Below are positions 1-9,660 of a stretch of DNA of 64,000 bases, one piece after another. The notes beneath the pieces were generated by a model, which saw only the letters and a list, made by a program, of their open reading frames with translations, searched no databases and was not told the DNA's origin. Source of the stretch: Phoronis australis (Eukaryota > Phoronida > Phoronidae). Position numbers and translations under genes: made by a program. Location: contig NMRA01000263.1 in NCBI GenBank assembly GCA_002633005.1, positions 424,143 to 488,142 of the forward strand, read 5' to 3'. Each line of letters opens with the position of its first letter. The stretch's first letter is position 1.

Positions 1-1386
1 TTCACCGAAATGGTAAATTTGCTGTTTTGCATTGTATTAGGTTATGATTAACTGTCAGGCAAAGTAGAAAAATACATCCTACAGCATACAAAATTGATCC
101 ATGTGTGTAACCTTTCTTAGGTTCTGACAGCAAGGGTAGTGTAACTTGGAAACAGGGATTTCTTTAATTAACAGTCTTGCACTGTGGCATTTATGCAAAC
201 CTGTATGGCTGCCATCATGGGGCCACTAGCAACACAAATCAGCACAAAACTATCGGTGCTTATCAACCCAAAAATACACCAGCAATGCAATGTAAGAAAC
301 ACCAATATAACAAAATAGTTTGCACAGTTATTGGTACCAACAAAACAAAATTAATAGAACTCACTGTTGGACATTATAATCTGTATCTGATCTGGAGAGA
401 AAGTGAATACTGACTTTGAGTACTGAGCTAAGTGGATAGTGTTATTAACAACAAATGTCGAGTTGTCACGAAATCTTTGGTATGAGTTTTAACACTACCA
501 AAGAATAATTGCATGTATTCTAACTCACCTTCACGAGTTCATATAGGCCAAATTTCCAATTGCTCTTTAACAGCCGTGTAGTTGACTGACATCTCCACTT
601 CAAAATCTTTTACTGCATGGGTTTGATACTGCCTCATGATTTTCCACAAAGCCATGGATACCCCTGTGTTTTTTGAAATACTTCACCCACTCTTTGTTTC
701 TGTGGAGACACTTCGACAAATGCTCATATTTTCTTTGCTTGCCTGTGTGGTATGTGGGGAGAGCAGAGGGCCCCACTTTTCCAGACACTAAAAAATCTGA
801 CAATGTTTACAAAAAATATTCAGATCTTCTTCAATTTTTTTCTAAGTGGATGTAAACTGGAGCTCGACCTGAATGAAAATAAGGTTTTATTCGAAATATT
901 TTCAAAATCCGTTTTAATATTAAATCTTTGTGTGAGTCCGTGTGAGTAAACTCTTTGTGTGAGTAGATAAATTGTATACATGTGAATTTATTTATTGTGA
1001 ATGAAAATGATTTATTCAAATTCATTACCATCATGTTATTGTAATCTTAACATTTTATTCATGTATTTGTGTATATTTTTTATATTTCTTTATATATAAG
1101 CCTGTTGGCACTTTCTGTGACAATTTCATAATAAACATTAAAAAATTCTTTTTCTGCAGTTTCATCTCCATAATCCATTGCACAAATAAGTCTTTATGTC
1201 TAGCTGATCGAATTTTGGTAGCCGCGCGCTTTTGTCTTTCGTATCTTCTTTGTAGAAGAGTGTCTGGGAATCCCTGTATTCCAAAAATAGAATCATGATT
1301 TTCGACAACAGATGTCCTTGCTTCATACCTGGATTGGCTCGTTGACGTCCCGCTCCCGTTTGGCAAGACCAACATGTTCAGTCGAT
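1..1386. other. Gene-free stretch, nothing recognised
   Basis: Only short ORFs are seen on either strand. A minus-strand reading at 1055-1474 is fairly polar and rich in Arg/Lys in its second half, but its N-terminal part runs through the minisatellite and I recognise no family in it. No RNA gene or transposon signature is seen. Confidence 0.4.
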
Positions 1387-1655
1387 GACTAACCTGTCTG
1401 TTTGGTAGAAGTGACCTGTTCGTTCGACAAGTAACCTGTTCGTTCGGTCCGAGTAACCTGTCTGTTCGGTGCAACTAACTTGTTCGTTCGCTAAATAACC
1501 TGTCTGTTTGTCGAAATTTAACCAAATAACCTGTCTGTTTGTCGAAATTTAACCAAATAACCTGTCTGTTTGTAGAAATTTAACCAAATAACCTGTCTGT
1601 TTGCCAAAACTGAACCAAATAACCTGTCTGTTTGAAAACTAACTTGTTTATTTGG
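1387..1655. repeat. Minisatellite of about 11 units in two size classes
   Basis: The core AACCTGTCTGTTTG (or the variant AACCTGTTCGTTCG) recurs about eleven times. The first five units are about 20-22 nt and more diverged; the next four are 31 nt and nearly identical, having gained an 11-nt extension that ends in ACCAAAT; the last two are short again. This looks like a short repeat that acquired an insertion, after which the longer unit was amplified. Confidence 0.9.
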
Positions 1656-2579
1656 CAGCGTTGTCTATTTTGAACCTTTTCGCTGCCCATACTTGACCCT
1701 TGCTATCATAGCTACAGATGAGCCTTGAGTACCATTCTCACTACTTGCCTCCGTATCCATTAGGGTGAAGGGAACACGCATGTATCTTTAAGTTTCCTCG
1801 GGAAAAATACTTACATCGGCGTTTCTGATTTCCTAGTCCAATTTTCAGCAGGTAGCGCTTGATACGTAAACAAACCGGCAAGAATGGTGGTAGTGAAACT
1901 GTGGATATAGTTTGTGCTCTGTTGTACAGATAAATCGGCAGTGCTTAATTGGGATGTGTTCAAGAAATGTGAATCGGGAACTTGTGGTTGTGCCTTATCG
2001 GTGTGCACTTTTAAACTGTCGCTGACTTTTGTTTACGTTGCTGTAAGTATGCCAGAGTGCAATTTCGGCTACTGGTGTCAAGCTCATAAACTGTCCAGGT
2101 CACAGACAACAGTATTCGGTCTTCCTGACTTTATTGGCACTGTGAAGAAATAACCTGATTCGCAAAGATATTGGCAAAGCTGAAATCGTTCACAGTCCGT
2201 CATTTTCATTCCTTGCTGTAAAGCTAACCAATGACTGCCAAGGTTGCATCAACCAGGGATAAAATTTTGGTGCTGAGTGATATCTGCGTGTCCTCTTCGC
2301 CCTAGCGGACACGCACGGAACCACCGACGAGTACCCTTGGAAGTTTGGTGAGATTGCTAAGTTTGGCAAATCTTGACTTTTCTACCATAAACAGAGAGTA
2401 TTGGCGAATTTGTTTTAGTGGAACAAAGAATGATATTTCGTTTGGCTTCCTTGTTGAACGCACGTGACTAAAAACGACCACGAAAAGATTTTTGCAGAAA
2501 AAAATATTATACATAGCAAGTGTGCACACTTAGTCACAAATAATAGCGCTATATACCAAGTATGATAGGTACAGAGATT
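1656..2579. other. Intergenic, no supported gene
   Basis: A + strand reading near 2049-2153 starts MPEC and contains a second Cys and an F-x-x-P-like stretch, vaguely like the start of a THAP zinc finger. The Cys spacing is wrong and no downstream His or AVPTIF-type box follows, so I do not call it. Nothing else is recognised. Confidence 0.35.
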
Positions 2580-3239
2580 CTAAATAAAATATGCAAGATC
2601 TTTCCACTTAGTTATGTGTCGCTCAAACTCAAAATTTTGTTTACAAATCAAGTAATCAACTTTACAATAATCTATGATATTAACCCGTAAGTTATTAAAA
2701 ATAGGTACAGCTTCCTTAAATTTCTCCCTATATATAAACATTTTCGTTGAGCAAAATATGATATCATATAAAAACAAACTTCTATTGCAAAAACCTAACA
2801 AAACCTCTTTTACTGAAATATTTGTATTGTTGTGAAAAATCAGCTTGAGCCAAAATATTAATTTGTTCCACAAAATTTTAACATATCTACACTTCCAGAA
2901 CAAATGTACATTTTCAATTGATTCAGGGACTTCGATGCAAAAAGAACATAGATTTGAATTTGCAATACCATTTTCGAGAAAAAAATTTGTTGGAAGAATG
3001 TCATGTACAATTCTATAGTTAAACCACCTCATTTTTGTATCACTATATTTGCCAAAAGCACTACATGTATTTATGGAATCCCAATCCATTCTTTCATTTG
3101 TCGTGCTTAGGCTTAAATTCCCTTTTGCTTCTGAATAAGGATTACGGTACAGATTTTTAACAAATAAATCATAAAAGTCGTTAATGCCTTTTGGTGATCT
3201 AGTTATAACTTCATACACTTTAGACCATAATGGTAACAA
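2580..3239 (-). pseudogene. 3' end of a LINE (non-LTR retrotransposon) ORF2, zinc-binding tail
   Basis: This 219-codon open frame reads like the C-terminal part of LINE polyproteins that follows the reverse transcriptase core. It has a MRWFNYRIVHDILPTN segment followed by a zinc-knuckle-like CSFC ... HLFWKC arrangement, as in the reverse-transcriptase zinc-binding region (zf-RVT type) of metazoan LINEs. No reverse transcriptase catalytic core is seen upstream (higher coordinates), where the frame is broken, so this is a 5'-truncated copy, the usual outcome of target-primed insertion. The frame itself is intact to its stop, suggesting moderate age. No poly(A) tail is evident at the 3' end near 2560. 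The clade is not determinable; CR1/L2-like is plausible. Confidence 0.75.
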
Positions 3240-4301
3240 TGGTAAGATTATTATTGTTGTTCATTTAAAAAATATTATTGAAAATGAGGAACAAAGTATA
3301 TGTAATAAATCGACATGAAACTAGAGTACTCTTGCACACATTTTATGGATTAGGGTCAATAATTAACTTTCTGAAGAAATTGTTTTCTTATAAACTACTC
3401 TGGAAAGTCCTACAATGCAACTATCCAATGCACATCCCAAAGCTGCACAAAAGATGTTTGCTCATTTTTATCTATCGGAGACCCTTTTTCAGTAAATTTC
3501 GGATAGGTGATTAGAATAATTAGTTTATCACATTTTTTAAATTGTCACTGCGTCCTGAAATTTTTCTGAAGATCCGTATCAAACGGCACCACCGATTAAT
3601 GTAAGACGATGAACAATTTTGGATGAATGCCGACAAAACTCTTTAGTATTACAGTAACTGTGAGGATCCATACTCTAAAATCGTTGTCTTGATAGGGAAG
3701 AAATATTGTCGAATGCTTGTTTAATTAAATAAATTGTACTTGTAGATCCGTCCAGGAAAGGTGATTGTACTAGAATTAGAACTGTTCTTCCGGACAATAT
3801 TCACAAAATTAACTCTTGTAACTTTTGAAGCATCAAGCCTCCTTCAAAGGGAAGATGGTACTGACGGTTGGCTGGTATGTCGACTCTTGCTTTTCAAGAG
3901 ATCTCGTATGGTTGCCAAAATCACACAAACTCTCATCCCATTCCATGTAAACAAACCATAAAGGATATCACACAGGTGACGCAAAGTAACGTTCTCTGGT
4001 GGCTGCCATCTTATTCCTACTCCTGCGCCATCTGTTTTCCACAACAATAACCAATTATATACGCTGCAGCACACTTGGAACCGAGCTTCACCTTGTTTGT
4101 TCAATGAGGATTGAGTGTTTTGATGAATGAAGTCTCCTGAACATCTCCCTGAAACCAGTTTTTCTCTGTGCAAGGACTTGACATTGTCATTTTTAAATTA
4201 TCCTAGTGGCCTGTGCCTTGGGAGTGATTGAAACAGCCCAGACACACCCTTACCAGCAGGATTGGTACCCTTGTACCACCTTAAAGCGTGCGACTCGTTC
4301 A
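3240..4301. other. Intergenic, no supported gene
   Basis: Short ORFs only. The part next to 3239 may hold further, frame-broken LINE sequence. Nothing else is recognisable. Confidence 0.3.
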
Positions 4302-4449
4302 CCACATGGGCGGCGCAGCACTGAAAAAAGTGGGGGGCTAAATCCCCTTTAGCCCCCCTGTGGTGCACCGCCTATAGACCATGTGCGGCGTAGCACTGAA
4401 AAAAGTGGGGGGCTGTAGCCCCCCAGCCCCCTATGGTGCGCCGCCCGTG
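4302..4449. repeat. Two tandem copies of a G/C-rich palindromic repeat
   Basis: Unit 1 (about 4302-4374) and unit 2 (about 4377-4449) both read GCGGCG(c/t)AGCACTGAAAA then AAGTGGGGGGCT, followed by a run of C and a terminal TGGTGC(a/g)CCGCC. Each unit is an imperfect hairpin: the outer GGCGG.GCA pairs with TGCNCCGCC and the inner GGGGGGCT pairs with AGCCCCCC. A third copy lies on the minus strand at 45501-45568. This behaves as a dispersed short MITE-like family. Confidence 0.8.
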
Positions 4450-5112
4450 CACCACGTACAAGTTGGCGATGATTGGAGAAACCGGAGCACCCATGGCACA
4501 ACCGTCATTGCCAACTTTCACATGGAGAACTTGAGTACCACGCGTTAACGCGATACAAGGGTTCCAAGCCTTCCTATTGGGTTCGCTGCATGGATGATAC
4601 GTTCAATGGGATTAGACACTCTGAAATCTATATTTTCTGTCGTCATATCAGCTGGGAGGATAAGTATATTACCTTCATACAGGAAATGATGAGTAACAAT
4701 GGTCTCCTCTTTTTATATTGCTTGATTGCGATTGATTCAGAGGGCAAGATGTACCATAAACATACACACACGGATCAGTATCTTAATCTAGCATTCGACT
4801 CCCACCACCCGTTAGAGCACAAGTATGGCGTGGTTGGAACACCAACAGTACAGAGCGGAAACCATAGTTTCGGATCCCGGGAACATGGAAGAGGACAGAT
4901 CACACGTGAACCAGGCGCTTTCTAAGTGCAGCTACCCCCAAATGGGCGTTCGCTAATGCAGGTAGGAAGGGTGAATGTAACAACAGGGAACGTCCTTTAA
5001 CGATGATTTTGTTTCCGCTAAAACGTATTCTGGCCAGTATTTCAGGGTGACCCATAAACCGGTTAGAACATTACCACAGCTACTCGTCCATCCTGGAAAT
5101 AAACTAGAAGAA
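4440..5112 (+). pseudogene. Penelope-like element reverse-transcriptase relic
   Basis: The reading at 4473-4925 contains blocks typical of Penelope-like element RT: a degenerate IANFHMENLE block (shifted by one frame near 4535), the catalytic-type RCMDDTF at about 4584-4604 (MDD where YVDD or FVDD is usual), an LLFLYCLIAID segment, and THTDQYLNLAFDSHHPLEHK. In another frame at 5044-5112 the downstream thumb/linker block THKPVRTLPQLLVHPGNK follows. At least two frameshifts are present and no GIY-YIG endonuclease is seen before the copia element begins, so the copy is dead and 3'-truncated or interrupted. The family call rests on the DQYL..SHHP block and the LVHP linker. Confidence 0.8.
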
Positions 5113-5252
5113 ACGTCAATCAGTGGAATTACGCATGAGATTCAGGGTAAGGGAGAGACGTTTTTTGTGTGTCACTAATAGGTTGATTTGTGACGTTGTG
5201 TCGTTGTTTTGGACTTGAAAAACGGACGACTGTTGAACGTGAAAAATCAAAG

Positions 5253-8200
5253 ATGGCGGAAAAATCGGTGATTTCGGTAATTTCACAATTGGTTGGTAAA
5301 AACTATGCAACGTGGAAGGTTCAGTGTCAAATGGCATTGATGAAAGGTGGCCTATGGAACATTGTCGCGGGTAAGGAAGTTCCTCCTTCGGTGATGATGC
5401 ATCAAAACTCGAGAAATACAATGTAAGAAGGGACAAAGCACTTGCTACCATAGTTCTCTCAGTGTACACTAGTTTGTTGTACATACTAGGAGACCCCGTG
5501 GATCCCTGTGACGTGTGGCAGAAATTGCAGAACCAGTTTCAAAGGAAAACTTGGGCAAATAAGTTGCATTTACGTAAGAAACTATATTCAATGAAGTTAA
5601 ATGCAGGGGATGACGTCAGAGCTCATATGAAATCCATGACTGAGCTTTTTAACGAACTTGCAGTAATTGGTGATCCAGTAAACGATGAAGATCGTGTTGT
5701 GCATCTTCTTGCAAGTCTTCCTGATATGTATGCTGTGTTGGTTACAGCGTTGGAGGCTTGCGAGGAGGTGTCTAGGATGAAACTAGTGACTGAGCGTTTA
5801 TTACACGAGGAGCGGAAACTTAGCGAGCAGTCAGCCGGGGAAGCACTTGTCGCTCGCGAAAAGACTAGGTCAAACAAGGGTCCTAAGTGTTATGGATGTA
5901 AAGTGTATGGTGACATAAAACGTAATTGTCCAAACAAAGATGACAGTGATACAAAATACAAAGCCAACACAGCCAACATAGCGACTAAGGACAGTGACAG
6001 TGAGGTGTCTGTTGGCTTGCTGATAAATGCAATGCTTACTGATGCTAGGTCTACTCGTGAATGGATCATCAACACACAATGACAGAGCAAAATATACCGA
6101 GTTTACGGAGCTTCAGGACAGCAGAAACGTAACGCTTGGGGATGGATGTCTTTTAAAAGGTACCGACCAAGGATCGGTTGAGCTCGAACTTGATTCCCTG
6201 GACGGGAATAGTACAAAATGTGTGTTAGACAATGTTCTGTTTGTACCAGGCCTGTCATTCAGTTTGTTAAGCAGTTTGAGTTGTGGCGTCGTCGTTTTGG
6301 ACATTTAGGTGGCCAAAGTTTGAAACAATTGATACGCAATAACATGACAATTGGACTTGACTGTAAGTCGGATTGTGAACTGGGAGTTTGTGAGCCTTGT
6401 GTTCAAGGAAAACTGCACAGAGCCAGCTTTCCAGAAGGCAAGGCCCATCGTAGCAATGTTCCTCTGGGACTTGTGCACACTGATGTTTGCGGTAAAGTGA
6501 GCACAGCTTCCCACAGTGGCCGTGAATACTTTTTGTCATTTGTCGATGATTATTCCCGGTATACTTGGGTGTACTTCATCAAGCGTAAGGATCAGGTATT
6601 TGATACCTTTTTAGAATGGAAGGCTATGGCTGAGAATCTTTCTGGTCAGAAACTCAAAGCTCTCAGATCTGACAATGGAGGAGAGTACATTTCAAAGCAG
6701 TTTGAACAGTACCTCAGACGAGAGGGAATCGGACACCAAGTTACTGTTCCGAAGACACCAGAGCAAAACGGAGTTGTCGAAAAAATGAATCGCACCATTG
6801 TCAAAGCTGCACGCTCAATACTTGCTGAATCGCTTTTGCCTCAGAAATTTTGGGCAGAGGCAGTCTCCACTGCCACCTATTTGCGAAACCGAAGTCCTAC
6901 GAGGGCAGTAAAAGGTCAAACTCCATTTGAGGTCTTGATGGGCAAGAAACCGAGCGTTGATACTCTACGTGTTTTTGGCTGCAGAGCATATGCACATGTC
7001 CCTAAGGACGAACGAACGTTCTAAGTTTGATTCAAAATCTAGAAAGACTGTCTTTCTGGGTTATGCACCTGATAGTAAGGCATATCGTGTGTATGATATA
7101 ACTCGTGATCGAGTCCTTCTTACTCGTGATGTTGTGTTTGACGAGTACATATTCGGACTTGAGAAGGAGTATAAAAGGCCAACAGTACTGTCCGAGATTG
7201 GTAGTGAGAAATGCATCGATGTGGAACAGGCGGATGACAACCAGTAGGAAGTGAATGAAACTCCTGATGATTCGGTAGAGTTACGTAAGTCGAATCGCGA
7301 GAGACACAGTTCAGATAGGTACGGTGAATGGGTTTACACTGCTCAAAATAAGTCTGAACCTATTTCAGTGGGTGAAGCATTATCCGGGCCTAACAAGGTA
7401 AAAATGAGGTCTGCTATGGATAAGGCATTGGAATCACTCCGTGAGCACAATGTGTGGACATTGGTTGAACCCCCCGTAAATCGCTCTGTTGTTGGGTGTA
7501 AATGGTTTTTTTAAAGAGAAACTTGGGTCTGACGGCTGTGTTCAGCGTTACAAGGCACGGTTAGTGGCTCAGGGTTTCTCACAATGTTTTGGTCAGGACT
7601 ATGTTGACACATTTAGTCCTGTTGTGAGACCGGAGTCTGTGCGAGCACTGATTGCTCTTGCATTAAAACAAAATATGATGCTTCATCAGATGGATGTGAA
7701 CACTGCATTTCTAAATGGTGTGTTACATGAGGAGGTGTATATGAGACAAGGCAAGGAAAACCTTGTCTGTAAGCTCAACAAGAGTATCTATGGCTTGAAA
7801 CAGTCACCTCGTTGTTGGAACATTTTTTTGGATGAGCATTTGCACAACATTGGTTTTAAACGTTCAGATAACGATCCAAGCATTCATATGTTGGACGGTG
7901 GTACTGCTATGCTAGCAGTTTATGTCGATGACATAATTATTGCTGCAACTGATGATGAAAAAATGTCAGAGATTAAGCGAGCAATAAAGGCAAAATTCAA
8001 AGTAACTGACATGGGTGAATTGAAATGCTTCTTGGGGGTTGTGATTGATCAGCTATCAAGTGATTGATCAGTTAGTTTGTCACAATCAGCTTACACGACC
8101 AAAGTCCTGGACAAGTTTGGTATGTGCGAGTGTAAGCCAGTCAGTACCCCTATGGAAATGGGTTTAAAACTTGAACCAAATGATGTTGCTACTTTTGATC

Positions 8201-8552
8201 AGGAATTATATCAGTCTGCTGTTGGAAGTTTACTATATCTGAGTCAGTGGACAAGGCCAGATATAGCATTTGCAGTGAGTCGCGTTTCTCAGTTCTGCTC
8301 GAAACCGACCGAACAGCACCGGTGGCTATTTTTGAGGATAACCAGGCTGCCATACCAATGTGTCACAATCCAAAATTTCATGGTCGTGCCAAACATATTG
8401 AAATCAAACATCACTTTATCCGTGATCTAGTCAGCACTGGTTCTATTGACTTAAAGTATTGTTGTAGTGCACTAATGATAGCAGACATGTTGACCAAGCA
8501 ATTGCCAAGAGAAACATTCGAAAAACTCAGGACCATAGCAGGAGTTAGGTAA
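5253..8552 (+). pseudogene. Decayed Ty1/copia retrotransposon gag-pol
   Basis: Domains appear in copia order. Gag (UBN2 type) starts at ATG 5253 and continues to about 5990 after a frameshift near 5395. Its zinc knuckle reads CYGCKVYGDIKRNC, with Asp in place of the His. The protease region at about 6060 lost its D-S/T-G site to a deletion. Integrase runs 6270-7020 with the catalytic triad intact (Asp codon 6481, Asp 6671, Glu 6779), but the first His of its HHCC finger is Arg (LWRRRFGH). RT runs 7490-8060 with YVDD at 7921-7932. RNase H is internally deleted near 8310 and ends at 8552. Further frameshifts lie near 6270, 7015, 7510 (a T run) and 8310, with in-frame stops at 7245 and 8065. The element cannot encode active protein. 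Integrase before RT defines Pseudoviridae/copia order. Confidence 0.93.
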
Positions 8553-8712
8553 ACATTAGTTTGTTAGTTGCTCAACGGTTAACATAAGTGAGGAGGAATG
8601 TTGGCATTTATAAGTTAACGTCTAGTGAATACTTTATCATACCTGCATTGAGGACTTTAGAAACTCTTTTATCGGTTATGTTTGAACTTAAATACTAACA
8701 ACTGAGGAGGAG

Positions 8713-8884
8713 TGTTGAAAATCATTTATTAGTTTAAGTTCCTTCTACGTTTCATCGACCGCATTATTACGATTAGTTGTTTCGTTGTAGTTAGTCTCTT
8801 TTTCACTATAGCTTGGGTCATTTTTACGATGTGTTGATGTGTTGTGGTTTAATTTTTGCTACCAAAAAGTGATATATTTCAACA
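8713..8884 (+). mobile_element. Probable 3' LTR (172 bp) of the copia element
   Basis: A polypurine tract, GAGGAGGAG, directly precedes TGTTG at 8713; the segment ends with the inverted CAACA at 8884, the classic TG...CA LTR boundary in a 5-bp inverted form. A very similar tract, GAGGAGGA followed by ATGTTGG, also occurs at about 8591-8603, so an alternative LTR start there is possible. No matching 5' LTR and no tRNA primer-binding site is seen upstream of 5253, so the copy is 5'-truncated or rearranged. Confidence 0.6.
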
Positions 8885-8962
8885 GTATAGACCGAAATGA
8901 GAGGGGAAAGGAGTAAGACGGGTCCATATGTTCACATAAATATATTTAACGAGTGAAATATC

Positions 8963-9226
8963 ATTTACAGCCAACTGCTAAGTCATACATCTCATGAGCG
9001 ACGTTTCGCCTTTCTCACACTGGACCGACAATCTAGAGACCTGTGGTTCCATTCCCAGTTGGGGCTCCTGATTTTTCTGTGTTTATTTGATATGTTTCAT
9101 TACTGGCTATATCTAGTTAACACATACTGTTGAATTGCTGATTGTATATATATAATTGTCCAAATCCCGTGTGAAAAAGGCGAAACGCCGCTCATGGGAT
9201 GCATGACTTAACAGTTGGCTGTAAAC
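8963..9226. mobile_element. Non-autonomous inverted-repeat element containing a SINE fragment
   Basis: The arms at 8963-9020 and 9169-9226 are about 58 bp each and are reverse complements with only a handful of mismatches (the shared core includes CGTTTCGCCTTT and GCCAACTG). The 148-bp interior carries the 3' half of the same tRNA-derived SINE that occurs complete just downstream (9249-9360). No transposase is encoded. Confidence 0.8.
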
Positions 9227-9248
9227 AGTAACTGCACAGATATCGGAT

Positions 9249-9360
9249 CCCCAGTAGCTCAGTGGTGAGAGCACTAGACCGGCAATCTAGAGACCTGTGG
9301 TTCGATTCCCAATTGGGGTTCGCGGTTATTCTATGTTTATTTGATATATTTCATTACTGG
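9249..9360 (+). repeat. tRNA-derived SINE with A and B boxes
   Basis: The head resembles a tRNA. CCCCAGT pairs with the later TTGGGG; the A box TAGCTCAGTGG is at 9255-9265; an anticodon-like stem CTAGA/TCTAG is present; and the B box GGTTCGATTCC is a perfect consensus at 9299-9309. The anticodon loop CCGGCAA lacks U33 and the T stem is poorly paired, so this is not a functional tRNA. The tail, including TTTGATATATTTCATTACTGG, is shared with a second partial copy at about 9022-9106, which supports a SINE. Confidence 0.75.
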
Positions 9361-9534
9361 ACAACCTCAGCGTCTATATATTTACAATATATAGATGTGT
9401 GCGTGTGCGCAGGTGTGTGCGTGAATTCGACGTAGAATATGGCAGTAGTAGTAGTAAAATGTATTTTGGAAATGAGCAGAACCCCGGGATAGCTTATCCT
9501 CCTGCGTGCCAGAAATTACAACGTTGTCAACACT
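9361..9534. other. Short low-complexity spacer before the kinase array
   Basis: Contains a TATATA-rich and GTGTGCG-rich stretch at about 9375-9420. Sequence around 9474-9530 recurs in part downstream of gene 1 at about 14090-14165. Confidence 0.4.
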
Positions 9535-9660
9535 GATTAAAAAGTTCAACGCTCAAGTAAGTGACACGGAAAAAGGTCACGACTTTAATTTGATGTTCAG
9601 GGCCGAGATTGACAGTCTCGCACTTGCTTTGAAACTGAGGACACTTTTTATCTTGGCCAA
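9535..9660 (+). promoter_or_regulatory. Conserved 5' flank / 5' UTR of kinase gene 1
   Basis: A block beginning GATTA.AAAGTTCAACGC sits directly upstream of the start codon in all three paralogues (9535-9660, 17292-17429, 25282-25423) and stays alignable up to the ATG. It probably covers the core promoter and/or 5' UTR carried along with each duplication. No clear TATA box can be assigned. Confidence 0.45.

Noticed and set aside
2049-2153. THAP zinc-finger start
   Set aside because: Begins MPEC with a second Cys, but Cys spacing is off and no downstream Trp, Cys-x2-His or AVPTIF-like box is seen.
9249-9321. Functional tRNA gene
   Set aside because: A and B boxes are good, but the anticodon loop lacks U33, the T stem has mismatches, and the sequence has a SINE tail shared with a second partial copy.
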